From Hibiscus mutabilis (Eukaryota > Streptophyta > Magnoliopsida > Malvales > Malvaceae), in the NCBI GenBank assembly GCA_019671005.1, contig CM033725.1:34618678-34682677 (forward strand): a stretch of DNA of 64,000 bases, read 5' to 3'. The notes under the pieces were generated by a model. It made no database searches, had not been told where the DNA came from, and saw nothing but the letters and a program-made list of their open reading frames with translations. Of the stretch, positions 9,250-21,230 are shown piece after piece. Positions within the stretch are counted from its first letter, which is position 1; every line of letters begins with the position of its first letter. Both the position numbers and the translations under genes were made by a program.

Positions 9250-12180
9250 TGTCACACCTCGAAAACTGGTCTAGTTAGAATTAGGTTCCAGTGATCAGAA
9301 ATTTTATACTGGTTATACTCGAATGGTGTAATTGCAAAATTCGTGTACCCAATTTTGAAGTAATGAAAGTTATTTGGGCTTAATTGAAATTGTTGGACCT
9401 TTTTGTAAGGAATGAAAGTCATTTAGAGACTAATTGTGAAAATTCAAAGTTGGGGTTTTATTGGAAATGCTAAAAATGTTGAAGTTGAACTAGACGTGTC
9501 GATATAGTAGGACTTGTATTGATACGACCCAAATGTTTTAACTAACTTACCCAACCTAGCCTAGCTGTATCGATACGGCCATAAGGTGTATCAATACGAG
9601 TCTTTGTCAAAAACTGGTTTAGTGATTAATTTGTAAGAATTGGGAATTGGGGATGAGTCACCTACTTGCTTGCAACCTCTTCACTTGAAATTGATCAGAA
9701 AAGGATGACAATTAGTCATCAATTGTCAAAAGTTGGAAAAAGGTAAGAAAAATGTGCTAATCAATGGTTTAAGAAAAACCTTGGCTAAGGGAAACCTTCC
9801 TATTGGGGCCCTTGGTAAGGTGGGAAATGATTAAGGAGTATAGTTTCTTAAAATTAATAAGAAAAACCTCATTCTTTTTTTGAATCTCTCAAAACCAAAC
9901 TCAACCTTTGATTGAAGAAACCAAGCACACACCTCCATTGTCATCTTCTCCCTCAAGCTCAAGCAAGCACCTCAAGCTAACCCTTGATCTTTGTGTATTT
10001 CAATACACCATTTGAAATCTTATAATTGGGTAAGTAAAAACCCTATGTCAATTTGATGATTCCATCAATCCTTAGAGTTCAATTTCAAGATTTAAGTCTT
10101 GAATGTTCAAGCTAAGCCCATGTGTTAGAAAGCCAATTTCTTTGTTTCAATATTGTCTATGAGCTTTGGTAAGCTTAAAAAACATTTGTGAATCATTAGT
10201 TTTGATCCTAATGTAATTCCCTAATTTTGAACTAGCTCAAGTGGTGGAAGAGATGCCATCTTCACCATCTTCATTGCCAAGTATTCCCAACGGCAAGGGG
10301 ATCGCTATCTGAGGACCTTGAAGCCTCCGAGTACTAGATGAGTGTAGTTGTGTCTTGGGATCGGCTAAGTGCCATCCCTGTTGCATTTGTTTTGTGATTA
10401 CGTTGTGTCTCCATTTGAGTAGCTCAAGTAGAGCCTACAAGATGTGAACTCCATGTGGTAAGTGTGGTAAGGTCATCCTATTGTTTTGATGCATTACAAT
10501 ATGCCATGACTTAATCGTTATATGACATATGTGAAAGTTGCTTGATGTTAACATTGATACATGTGGAAATTGATATATGAATAAATGACATGATATGTGA
10601 TTTAGAGCCAAGGCTCAATTTGCAATCCAGTATGATACGACCTAAGGGCACAAAGGTAAGCTTCATGGTGATATATGTAACCTTGGACATTTATGGACTT
10701 TGGATACAATTGGCATGCTATAGGGTTATTTGAGCTCACTATGTAAGGGATTGGACTACGGTCCGGGTCTACAACCTATATGTGGGGAGAAAAGGTTGGA
10801 TTGTGTAAGGGACTCTAGAGCTACGGCTCAAGGCTAAGGCCTATTTCCAATATGTGTAACGTACCGGGGAATCCGTGTATCCATTGGTTGCTATGTCCAA
10901 GAGGAAAAAGAAGAATATGTGTTTTGCATTTGATACATGAAATTGCTAATTGTTGATGTTAAGCATGAGTTGTATATGTTAATGATGTGTATATGACATT
11001 CAAACATGCTTACATGTTATACATGCCACTAAAGAACTTGTTGCATTTGTTATAACTACCTTACTAGGCTATGTAAGCCTAACATTCGTGTGTCTCGTGC
11101 ATTTTAGGACCTTGAAGAAATCCGATCTCTGATCGTGTGGTTAAAGTTGCAAGTCACTCCCATCAACCCCATGTATGCTTACATTTTATTTTGAACTCCT
11201 ACTAAGGTGGCATAAGGCTAGACATGTTATGTTTGCCTATTTTGATATGTATGTAATGGCCTAAGAGTGTCTAAGGGTTAGATAAGCATTTTGTTATTGT
11301 TATAAAATAGTAAAACTAGTTAAATGGGCTTAAAGGCACCAAATGGTAAAAACTTAGTGAGTGGTTTTGAAATGCTCTAAAATTTGGTATGCTATTAGAA
11401 TTATTGATTAATAGCTTGTTGGTAAAATTTGGTAAAGTTTGGACATCGATGGATAGGTTGATTTGAGTAAAAGCCAGCTAAAATTTGTCATTAGAGGGCA
11501 GGGCATATCGATATAGGTGATGGTGTATCGATACGGCCTTACATAATTGGCCTGGTCAACATCAGTCAAAAGGGGTGTATCGATACGGCATAAGATGTAT
11601 CGATACGAACTTTGGTCACTAGAATCTTGAAAAATTAAAGGTATCGATGCCATTATAGGGTGTATCGATACGAAGACAATGTCGTCAACCTGTATCGATA
11701 CGGTTCTAGCTGTATCGATACGGGCTTGTTACCCTTGAATCTAGAAATTGAAAATTAGGCTTAGCGTGCTGATACAGCCCTAAGTGTATCGGTACGATGG
11801 TAGTTAATTCTGTTAAAAGAGATAAAACACAGTTTTGCCTTGATTACAAAATGGTCACCAAAAATTGTATGGTCTAATTGGATAGGTAAATGACCTCTGT
11901 TTGTAATGAGATTTCACATGATAATAATTGGAAGGTTAAATTTTTAGATTAATAACATGAATCTTTTAAAATTTACAGTTTAGTCCCTAAGTTCGAAAAA
12001 ATTTAAAGTTGACCCCAAATTGAGTAAGCTATTAATAAGTTTGTTCGATAAGTCATAAAAGAGATTAATAAGACATTGTGAATAAGTTGCGAACTCTGAT
12101 TAAGTGTCCAATTTATGAATATGCTTTCCAATAACACTTTCCGACCCGATTCTCTACCAGGCCGGGAAAGGGGTGTTACA
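9250..12180 (+). repeat. 3' LTR of Tekay-1
   Basis: This 2931-bp copy begins TGTCACACC and ends GGGTGTTACA. It aligns with 1527-4409 throughout, with scattered substitutions. It retains the 54 bp (within 11722-11775) missing from the 5' LTR. Confidence 0.92.
11504..11800. repeat. TATCGATA motif array (Tekay-1 3' LTR)
   Basis: About ten copies of GTATCGATAC-like palindromes lie in 300 bp, matching the array at 3771-4013 site by site. An extra copy lies in the segment deleted from the 5' LTR. Confidence 0.9.
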
Positions 12181-12185
12181 CTCTT

Positions 12186-12210
12186 AGTTGTAGTACTAAT
12201 GTCTGCATCA
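12186..12210 (-). repeat. 3' LTR of Chromo-1 (inner remnant)
   Basis: These 25 bp continue the Chromo-1 LTR after the Tekay-1 insertion, ending GTCTGCATCA as in the partner LTR at 32388-32397. On the plus strand the adjoining pyrimidine run TTCCTCATTCTTTT is the complement of the Chromo-1 polypurine tract. Confidence 0.8.
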
Positions 12211-12214
12211 TTCC

Positions 12215-13270
12215 TCATTCTTTTATGTGATTTGTCCCCAAATCATCACCTACATCAAAAGGAGACAAATCAGAAGCATTAAAACTCACACTAATGTTAT
12301 ACTCACCAGGTAGATCTAACTTGTAGGCGTTATCATTGATCCTTTCAAGGACTTGGAAAGGACCGTCTCCTCGGGGTAATAGTTTGGACCTTCGTTGAGC
12401 GGGAAATCGCTCCTTTCACATGTGCACCCAAACCCAATCCCTGGGATCAAAAATGATCCGCTTACGTCCTTTGTTGGCTTTGCTGGCGTATTGTTCTATC
12501 CTTTTTCAATGTTTTCCTTCACCTTCCTATGTAGATCTTTCACAAATTTGGCCTTCCTTTTTCCATCTACATGCACAAATTTATCATTAGGTAAAGGAAT
12601 CAAATCAAGAGGAGTTAAAGGATTAAACCCATAAGCCACTTCAAACGGAGAATGTTTAGTAGCAGAATGTGCTGATCGATTGTAAGTAAATTCGACATGC
12701 GGTAAACATTCCTCAAACGATTTTAAATTCTTTTGAATGATGGTCTGTATCATGGTTGATAGCACTCTATTGACTACCTCGGTCTGCACATCCGTTTGAG
12801 GATGACAAGTCATAGAAAATAATAACTTGGTGCCTAATTGATTCTACAAATTTGTCCAAAAATGACTAAGGAATTTGACTCCCCTGTCTGACACGATTAT
12901 CCTTGGCGTCCCATGTAGTCAAACTACTTCCCTGAAAAACAAGTTAGCAATATTTGAAGCATTACCAGTCTTATTATAGGGAATAAAATGTGCCATTTTT
13001 GAAAACCTATCAACAACCACAAAATTGAGTCTTTTCCACTTTTGCTCATTGGAAGCCCTTAAACGAAATCCATGGAAGTGTCCACCCAAGGTGATTTGGG
13101 AATAGGAAGTGGCATGTATAAGCCATGGGGCTTAAGGCGTGATTTGGTCTTCTTGCATGTAATGCATCTATCGCTCATCCTCTCGACATCTTGTCTCATT
13201 TCTGCCAAAAGAAATGTTCTCGAAGTGCTTCTAAAGTCATGGTCACGCCAAAGTGACCCATGAGTCCCCC
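12215..13270 (-). pseudogene. Chromo-1 integrase region
   Basis: Read on the minus strand from right to left. HVGGLMGHFGVTMTLEALRE is at about 13230-13290. Next come a heavily interrupted catalytic core and MTCHPQTDVQTEVVNRVL near 12760-12813, which carries the catalytic Glu. HVEFTYNRSAHSATKHSPFE and YGFNPLTPLDLIPLP follow. The C-terminus reads SFNASDLSPFDVGDD and stops at 12215-12217, four bases from the LTR. No chromodomain can be seen. Frameshifts and stops are frequent in the core. Confidence 0.84.
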
Positions 13271-14860
13271 AACATGTGCTTTATTCACTAAAATGTTCCG
13301 AATAGATCCTTTAGGAATGCACAACTTCCCTTCATGAAATATGTATCCATCATGTTGGTAGAACCTATCAAAAATCCCCTTTGCACAAGCTTTATAGATG
13401 TCACCAATGTCAAAGTCATTTTCATAAAGTTCTTTTATGTAAGCAAATCCAAGTAACTTATAATCCAATGTGTTGAAAAGTAAATACCTCCTCGACAAAG
13501 CATCGACAACAATATTTTCCTTACCTTTCTTGTACTTAATCACGTACGAGAATGTCTCTAGAAACTCCACCCACTTGGCATGCCTTTTGTTCAACTTGTG
13601 TTGTCCCTTGAGATTCTTTAAGGCTTCATGACCGGAGTGGATTACAAATTCCTTGGGCCAAAGGTAATGCTGCCATGTTTCTAATGCTCGAATTAATGCA
13701 TACATCTCATTGTCGTATGTCGAATAATTGAGAGTTGCACCGTTCAACTTCTCACTAAAATAAGCAATTAGGCGTCCATCCTGAGTGAGAACAGCTCCAA
13801 TTCCTAAACCTGATGCATCACACTCAATCTCAAAAGTTTTATTAAAATCTAGGAGTGCTAGCAGAGGTGCATTGGTCAAGAATTCTTTAATCAAAACAAA
13901 GGCATTTTCTTGTTTCTCTCCCCAATGAAAATTGACATTTTTTTTATGATTCATGTTAAGGGTGCAGCTAAAGTACTAAAGTTAGGAATAAACCTTCGAT
14001 AGAAACTAGCTAAACCATGAAAAATTCTTACTTGACTTATGATCGTTGGTCGTGGCCATTCTTGAATTGCTTTCACCTTTTCTTGATCTACTTTGAGTCC
14101 TTCTGAGCTGACCACGAAACCTAGAAAGACAACTTTGTTAGTGCAAAAAAACACTTTTTAAGATTTACAAACAATGTCTCTTTCTTTATCACTTTAATAC
14201 TAATCTTAAATATTGCACATGATCCTCCAAAGACTTGTTGTAGATAAGGATGTTGTCAAAATACACCACAAAAAACTTACCAAGAAAAGGGCGAAGGATG
14301 TGATTCATTAAGCTCATAAAAGTACTCGGAGCGTTAGTTAAGCCAAAAGGTATAACCATCCACTCATACAACCTGTGCTTGGTTTTGAAGGCAGTTTTCC
14401 ACTCGTCTCCTTCTCACATCCTTATTTGTTGATAGCCACTTTTCAAATCAATTTTGGAGAAGATGCATGCATTGTTGAGTTCGTCCAACATGTCATCTTG
14501 GATGTCGGTATTTGATGGTAATCTTGTTGACCGATCGAAAATCAATACACATACGAAACAATCCATCTTTCTTGGGTACTAACAAGACTGGAACAATACA
14601 ATGGCTAAGGTTTTCTCGAACATACCCTTTTTCCATTAGGTCTTCGATTTGGCGTTGTAATTCCTTGGTCTCTTCGGGATTGCTTCGGTATGCTGGCCTG
14701 TTTGGAATGGTTACACTGGGAATAAAGTCTATTTGATGCTTCATGCCCCGAATAGGTGGAAAACCACTTGCAATCTCCTCCAGGAATATGTCTTCAAATT
14801 CCTGAATCAAAGAGACAATAAGAGACGTCAAAGAGTCGTCAAGTTCGTTAGTGGTTAGAA
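13271..14860 (-). pseudogene. Chromo-1 RT and RNase H region
   Basis: RT blocks on the minus strand: FPPIRGMKHQIDFIP and VLLVPKKDGLFRMCIDFR (14550-14780), SKIDLKSGYQQIRM, VIPFGLTNAPSTFMSLMN (about 14300-14360), then VVYFDNILIYNKS. The last is the catalytic motif with the second Asp changed to Asn. RNase H follows in a 252-codon open stretch (13196-13954): IECDASGLGIGAVLTQ, AYFSEKLNGATLNYSTYDNE, VIHSGHEALKNLKGQ (family DHEAL, so the Asp has become Gly), and KKGKENIVVDALSRR. Two catalytic residues are lost independently of the frame breaks near 13954 and 14154-14190. Confidence 0.88.
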
Positions 14861-15780
14861 AGCTATCCTTTTACATAAGTACAAGTAAAGATTTCTTAGA
14901 AAGCAATAATTTCCTCACTTCTCTTTCTTTTGTCAAAAAATAATTTTTTTCTAACTCATTTTTTCATCTCGTGTTTTTCTCTCGATCTCTTCTGTTTGCT
15001 CTTTTCTCTCTTCTTTTTTTCTCATTCTCTTTTAAAAATTTCTCAAAATATTCTTTTAACCTCACTTGATCTTCATGGATTTTCCTTGGTGTGAGAGGTG
15101 CCAAAACAATTTTCTTTCCTTCATGTTAAAGAGAATATCGATTGGTCTAGCCATCGTGGTTTGCTCTTCGATCATATTGCCATGGTCTCCTTAGCAATAA
15201 ATGGATGGCTTGCATTAGAAAACATCACAAAGTACCTCATCTTGGTACTTACCAACGGAAAAGGGGATGAGGGCTTGCTTGGTAAATTTAATTTCTCCCT
15301 CTTCATTTAGCCATTGGAGCTTGTATGGGTGCAGGTGCCGAGTTGTGGCTAATCCAATTGTTTCTACCAAATAGCCACTTGCCACATTAGTACAACTTCC
15401 ATTATCAATGATAACACTACATGCCTTGCCTTGTATATTGCAATGGGTCTGTAAGATGTTTTCTCGTTGTTGCCCTCCAAAACTTGAAGACTAAGGCTTC
15501 GTTTAACCACATAAATATTACCATCCTTGGCAAATGCTAGATTTGACTCATCATCGGAGGATGTTTGGGCTTCATATTCCTTCTTCTCAGAGACAATTTC
15601 TCCACTGTCTTTTATGGTTATGATCCGTTGATTTGGGTATTAATTAGCAATATTCCCTCTCCCAAGACACTTGAAACACCGAATGTCACGGGTTCAGTTG
15701 AATATGGCCTCTCTTTTTCCTTTGTCTCTATTTTGGACCTTTACAGTCTTGTTGGGTTTTGATGTTCCAACGTCTTTGCC
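14861..15780 (-). pseudogene. Chromo-1 protease and gag-pol linker
   Basis: The protease signature on the minus strand is VIIDNGSCTNVASGYLVE near 15365-15420, followed by HPYKLQWLNEEGEIKFTKQ and KYQDEV to about 15235. Chromoviruses of this type usually show IID.GSCTNVAS, so the catalytic Asp is kept and the next Gly is Asn. Downstream, 14900-15060 is a Lys/Glu-rich low-complexity linker (a run of CTTTTCTCTCTTCTTT-like sequence on the plus strand). A zinc-knuckle remnant may lie near 15650-15700 but is not convincing. Confidence 0.7.
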
Positions 15781-16692
15781 TCAGAAAGCGAATTCTTTTT
15801 TGTAGGCACCTTGTCCCCACTTCGGAGATGAGAAAGAAGTAGAAGATGAATGGATGGTACCTTTTCCCTTGAGTTGTTGTTCCACTTTAATTGCCATATG
15901 CACCATCTCTTCTATCTCGAGATAATGATTGAGCTCTACTTTTTTAGCGATATCTTGGTTAAGACCGGCTAAAAATCTTGCCATGGTAGCTTCATGATCT
16001 TCGTTGACATCGACTCGGATCATGGCAATCTCTATTTCTTTATGATAGTCTTCGACACTCTGATTGCCTTGTTTAAGATTTTGGAGTCTTTGTAACAAGT
16101 CATGGTGGTAATGTTCCGAGATAAATCTCATTCGTATGGTGACCTTAATTTCGTTCCAAGTCTCAATTGGAGGCTCGTTGTTTCGTCTCTTACTAGAGAT
16201 TAATTTGTCCCACCAAATAATGGCATAATCGAAAAATTCAATAGCGGCGAGTCTTGCCTTCTTTGCTTCGGAATAATTATGGCACTTGAAGACAAGTTTT
16301 ACGTTCTTTTCCTATTCTAGATATGCCTCTAGATCGGATTTTCCTTGGAAAGGTGGAATGGCCATTCGAATGTTGCTAAGGTTATCATAGACTTGATCTT
16401 GATTCCTTGGTTGCTTTTGCCTAGGTGGTCGAGGTCTCCCTTCATTATTAGATCTTCAGACAATGTCTCTCCCCTCACTTTGACTATAATAGTCACTTCC
16501 TCCGATTGGAACTTGTGGCATTCTCTCCGCGTTGTTAGAAGTACCTTGTTCTATTCTTGCCACTGCCTCCTCGATATGTCATTTTAGATGTTCTTCCATT
16601 GGTCCCATTAATCTTTCTATTGCCCGGAGTAGATCTTCGTTGATATTGTTACCACCATTGCCACCGTTATTGTTGACGGTTGTATTGCTCAT
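15781..16692 (-). pseudogene. Chromo-1 gag pseudogene
   Basis: The start is ATG at 16690-16692 (MSNTTVNNNGGNGGNN). An Asn/Gly-rich N-terminus is followed by IPPFQGKSDLEAYLE, then after a stop VKLVFKCHNYSEAKKARLAA and WNEIKVTIRMRF. The longest open part, 15781-16131, carries LLQRLQNLKQGNQSVEDYH, EATMARFLAGLNQDIA and VHMAIKVEQQLKGKG. This is the retrotransposon gag domain of chromoviruses. Nearly the whole gene stays in one frame with a few stops, so it has decayed mainly by substitution. Confidence 0.86.
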
Positions 16693-17036
16693 CGTACCTT
16701 GCAAAAATTAAACAAGAAACCTCACCCGAAAAAGAAAAAATGCAAAGAAATGAATAATTCACACTAGTGTTTGCACTCGTAGATGGCTTTTATGATTATC
16801 TGATGATCTCACCACTCTTGCCTTTTTCCACTCGTGTTCTATCTCGAAGTTCTTAAAAGAACTAACCTTGATTTTCTAAATGTTCGTTGTGGAGTCAGCT
16901 TGTGAATGATGTAGAGTAGGAAGATAAATAGGAAAATATGGTAGGCTTAGAAATAAAGGCTAGGGCCGCTAAAAGAAAGATAATATCAGGAAGAAATAAG
17001 AAAAATCTAATTGAGAGCTTGTACTCAAATATTTAT

Positions 17037-17165
17037 ATATTTTTTATTTCTTCTTTTCTTTTCTTTTTTTCTTTTCTTTTCTCTTCTTTTTTTTCTTTTC
17101 TTTTCTTTTCTTTTCTTTTTTTCTTTTCTTTTTTTCTTTTATTTTCTTCTTTTCTTTTCTTTTTT
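17037..17165. repeat. (TTTTC)n low-complexity tract in the Chromo-1 leader
   Basis: About 130 bp made of TTTTC/TTTTTC units, so GAAAA on the element's coding strand, lie between the primer-binding site and gag. Microsatellite growth in the untranslated leader is the simplest explanation. Confidence 0.9.
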
Positions 17166-17240
17166 ACTTGTTTCACAAACTAGAAGAAAGAAGTAGTCTA
17201 TTGAACAAAATTATAAAAACCGAGTACCTTGATTTAAACT

Positions 17241-17253
17241 AGCTCTGATGCCA
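17241..17253 (-). promoter_or_regulatory. Primer-binding site of Chromo-1
   Basis: On the minus strand this reads TGGCATCAGAGCT, one base different from the initiator-Met tRNA complement TGGTATCAGAGCT. It is seven bases from the inner LTR end at 17261. Confidence 0.85.
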
Positions 17254-17260
17254 AAAGATA

Positions 17261-17972
17261 TGTACTTGCCTCCGTAAGTTGAAGTTGAGACGTATTTGTT
17301 CTCGATCGTAAATCAAAGTGTATTTGAAATTATTGTTGAAAGATAGCAAAAGGTTCGGTGGGACGGAACAAAGAAGATGAAGATAGTAAAGAGGATGGAT
17401 GACGTGGATCATTGGATGGAAGGGAGTGGACGTTTGGATAGATTAAAGGATAGTTTGGATGGAAGTTGTGTTTACAAATGACCAAAAACCTTCTATTTAT
17501 AGGCTTACAAAGGATATGAAAGACCAAAAGTCCTTCCTTCATTCAAGATGATGCATAAAGCCTCTTCATTAGTGCTAAAATGTGAATGGACATGCCTTTT
17601 GAAAGTGAATGGTTGCAAATCTCGTATGACTTTTCAGCCTGCACTACCTTCGGTAATCTGGACATATCTCGAGCGCTCGATATCATATTAATGCAATTAA
17701 AAATGCATTGGAAAGCTAAGAGATAGGAGATTAAGTTTCTTGAAGACTTCACAAGCCAGTTATGCTTGGTTCCTGATCGAAAATGGAAAACAATCTGACT
17801 GACGTTTCTGGTGATGAATCTGCCCAATGAATATGAATGGACATCATATGAAAAGGCATTGGATCATGCTCCTTATAATTTCCATCCATTGAAGAGTCAA
17901 ATAGAGGTGTCTCGTGACTTTCCTTCTTCCATCTCTTACTGTTCCAATCCTCTCCAAATGACTTGAACAATG
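17261..17972 (-). repeat. 5' LTR of Chromo-1 (inner part)
   Basis: Begins TGTACTTGCC next to the primer-binding site and matches 181-1120 of the other LTR, minus the 215 bp at 390-604. It is interrupted at 17972 by Ogre-1 and continues at 31961. Confidence 0.87.
17968..17972. other. Target-site duplication CAATG, left copy (Ogre-1)
   Basis: CAATG precedes the Ogre-1 terminus TGTCGCGACC and is repeated at 31956-31960 after its other terminus GGGTATTACA. The uninterrupted partner LTR has ACAATGCTTC at about 1108-1117, confirming the empty site. Confidence 0.94.
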
Positions 17973-20530
17973 TGTCGCGACCATTTTTTAACCGAAGGTG
18001 TGTAAAAATAGCCTGACGATTAGGGTTTTGAAAATTCGGGTTTTTGCCCATTTTAATTTAGTTAATCTTGAAAATTAGGGTTTTATATTTTAATTCTTGA
18101 AAATCAACTTGGATTCGCCACCGGTCACTTTGGTAGACCGGACACCATAAAAACAACCACAGATTCTTTTTCTTAAAATTTGGGTTCGGGAGTCGGTTAC
18201 GTGTGGGGAAGAATTAGCACCCTCACAAACGCCCATTATCGGTACCTTATTATTTTCACGTGGCATTTTGGCATTTCGTACAATAATTTGAATTTAATTA
18301 AATCTTTAATTGTTAATTGAATTTCATTTCAAATGGAAGTATCCTTCTGTAAGAAAATACATTTTTAGCAAATATAAGTTTTGAAACATCTAGGTACTTT
18401 AGGATACTTCAATTTAAATTCGACAATGTATCTCAACACAAAAGGTTTTTAATTCATGTCCATTTATTTTCTTGTCAATTTTAAGTTCAAACTTAATTAG
18501 GGCTCCAGTTGATTAAATTAATTAAGAAATTATGAATATCATCAAATTTATGGGTTTATGTGATAACACCCAAACAATTGGGCACTATCCATATTAGGCC
18601 CTAAATAACAATATTCCTAATTATTCAATGATTCTATCTATTTGAACCTAAACTTGATTCAATTTTAATTAAATTAACTATGTTATTACACATTCTAGGT
18701 TTACATGAAATATTAAATGCTTCACTAAAATGTCCCATTTGATTAACATCTCGTTACAATGAGACACTAATCAATTTAGAACATTAAAGTGCCCATTTAA
18801 TAACCATTTATTTTCTACAATGATCTCACTAATTTGAATTATTCAAATCAATTAAAGAACCTAAGTTTAAAGGCTCTAATTATTTAAGCTAAGTGATCAA
18901 AATCCCCTAAAAAATATACTATATGCTTGATATTTAAATATGTTACATACAACAAATAATTAAATTAAAGCAATTGATTAAAACCATTAAATGAAAATGA
19001 AGGGACTAAATTGAACTGTTGTTTAAATATAGGTGCCAAATTACAAGTCTCGGGTGACCAAATTGCAAAGAAAGACAACATTAAAAGCCAAACTTTAAAA
19101 CCCCATAGAGTAGGGCACAGATCCTATGCCCGACCCAAATTATCTGCGCGGGTTGAGTCAACCTGGTGCTAAAATGGCATTGTTTGACTCAGGGTATTTA
19201 AACCCCAAAACTAAGTCAGCCAGGCCATTTTTGCTAATCCCCTTCTCTCTCCTTCCCCATTCTCTCTCAAAATTCTCTCAACCTCTAACAGCTAAAACCC
19301 AGAACCCTTGAACATTTTCGATCAAAATCCCAATTTCAACCCTAGTTCATCTCGCGTTCTTCCTTTTTTCATCATTTGGTCCATATAAACACTAAACTAA
19401 CTTCATTTTCCTTTTTTTCGATCAAAACCCTAAAAACATTATGAACTCAAATCGAGTTCTTCCAACCTCGTAACCATGATCTACCACTGCCACAACCAAC
19501 CTTCCTCAGCCTGTTCACCGGCCGCCAGAGGCGACTCTGGCCACCACCAGCCGTCATCTCCGGTCATCCCCTTCGAAACTCTAATCTCCTTTACTACCTC
19601 TGACCACCACTTGGTTCCGGACGACCGTCGTCAGGTGATTTCCGGCCGCCGTGCCGGAACCCTAAAACTACTAAAATCCTCCAAAAAGCTCAATTTTCCA
19701 CCCTAATCCACCTAAATCTACCCGGTTCATTAGAACCACCCAACTTCCCCCTAAAACTACCCGGCCATGATTGTTTCCTATCATTTTCAACTCCACTGGA
19801 AAACCTAATCCGTCCAATCTCCGGATCAATCCTCGATAACAACCAGATAAGTCTCAATGCAATTTTGAATCTGATTTTTGGCTTAGATTTATGACTGTTA
19901 TATTTTTAGATCTATTTGATTACTGTTTTTAGGGTTTTAGAAGCTTAGATCTAATGTGTTTGTGTTTTTATGTAAGGAAAATAAAAAAGAAAGTTGAGAT
20001 ATCCTTCCCACGGTGATAGATGAGTTTCGGCAACGATCTTTGGCGTATTTCCAAGATCCGATGGCCTTTCGAATTCTAGTAACTTCTCAGCTTTCTTTTT
20101 CTCTCTCCTTGATTAGCTCCCGTAATGATTGCGCAATAATGGCCCTTTTTTTCTCTCTCTTCTAGGCTATTTATACCCGCTGACGTGGGTGACATCAGCA
20201 CGGGTTAAATCCGCATGAAATTGGTTCCAGCCAATGAGAGCTCGCCACATGGCACTTTTGGTGGGTTGGGAAAGCATATGTGTGCTAGTTTGGGCTCTTT
20301 TATCCGTTTTAGGCAGATTTGGGCGGGAAAATGTATATTGGGCTTGAATTTGTATTTTGGGCTTTTAGGATTGTAATGAGACTTTTATGTAAAATGGATA
20401 TTGAATGAACTTTTATTTATACGTTGACTTTTATTTATTTATTTGTATATTTATAGTTTTTATTCTCTTATTTTTTTTAGCTATATTTTTAGTGAATTAT
20501 ATATATACCCAGAAAAATTAGGGTATTATA
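17973..20530 (-). repeat. 3' LTR of Ogre-1
   Basis: 2558 bp, starting TGTCGCGACC at the outer end and ending GGGTATTATA at the inner end (final CA changed to TA). It aligns end to end with 29397-31955. A promoter copy with TATTTATA at 20168-20175 is present; the G-box seen in the 5' LTR is CACATG here. Confidence 0.92.
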
Positions 20531-20740
20531 GCTGCCCCTTTTTGCTCATTGTCGTGGAACAGGAATAGGGAAAAGACTGAAAAGACACAAATTTTGTCTA
20601 AACTTGTCAGTTGTTGCTCTAAGCTGCAAGGTCTTATTCTCACAAACTTTCTTTCCTTCTTTCCCTCTAGAAGTTTGAGCAAGTTTTTCTCATTTGGAAC
20701 CTCCCAATCTTCCTGTCAAGGGTAACCGTAGGGTCTGGAC
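20531..20740 (-). promoter_or_regulatory. Ogre-1 polypurine tract and adjoining 3' region
   Basis: On the coding strand AAAAAGGGGCAGC abuts the LTR start at 20530. This matches the polypurine tract AAAGAGGGGCAAC of Ogre-2 at 57359-57371. The remainder is non-coding. Confidence 0.8.
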
Positions 20741-20989
20741 TAGCTCTTCTCAGTAAGAACTCTATCCTCACTGGGTGAACTCATCTCATTAGGAACTCTA
20801 TCTTCGCTGGGCAAACTCTTCTCATTAGGCATTCTTTCTTCGCTAGGGTTGAACTCTTCACATTAGGAGCTCTATCTTCGTTGGGCGAACTCTTCACAGT
20901 AGGAGCTATTTCTTCGCTAGGCGAACTCTTCTTATTAGGAATTCTTTCTTCGCTAGGTGAACTCTTCTCATTAGGAGTTCTTTCTTTTT
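20741..20989. repeat. 36-bp tandem array in the Ogre-1 3' untranslated region
   Basis: About seven copies of a 36-bp unit of the form AACTCTTCTCATTAGGA followed by GCTCTATCTTCGCTGGGCG. Copies differ at several positions each. Arrays at this place, just before the 3' LTR, are a known feature of Tat/Ogre elements and a source of satellite DNA. Confidence 0.92.
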
Positions 20990-21230
20990 CATCAGTTTCC
21001 TTTCAAAACAAACTAAAGTGTTTGAATGAGGGTTAGTATGACCCTAATTTTCTATATGATGCATGAATCGTGATTCATTGAGATTAATCGATTAGCTTTT
21101 GCTCTTTAGGAATCCATTTGGTGCTTCTTTTTATGCTTCTTTGTTAATTCTCATTTCTTTTGGTATCTCATCTCACATTCAGGATTGGCCTTCAGAACCC
21201 CCTTTCTGCATTTCTGGCCCTTTGCTCTAA

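Larger units (their letters stand above)
1527..12180 (+). mobile_element. Tekay-1: Tekay/Del-type chromovirus, complete in structure, coding-dead
   Basis: This 10.65-kb plus-strand element has two long LTRs (1527-4409 and 9250-12180), an initiator-Met primer-binding site at 4414, gag-pol from 4568 to about 9210 and a polypurine tract at 9238. A perfect CTCTT duplication flanks it. Domain order is gag, zinc knuckle, protease, RT, RNase H, integrase and a decayed chromodomain, which is diagnostic of the Tekay/Del clade. The frame is interrupted by many stops and several frameshifts, so it cannot move autonomously. It is inserted in the 3' LTR of Chromo-1. Confidence 0.92.

Noticed and set aside
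16938..17196. Phe/Leu/Ser-rich membrane-like peptide
   Set aside because: A translation of the (TTTTC)n microsatellite.
19126..19311. Short open frame shared with 30539-30733
   Set aside because: Duplicated only because the LTR is duplicated. No domain or codon pattern.
19476..19706. Pro/Ser/His-rich open frame, with a near copy at 30897-31127
   Set aside because: It lies at the same place in both Ogre-1 LTRs with no family match. It is an incidental open frame in GC-richer LTR sequence, and the changes between copies do not protect it.
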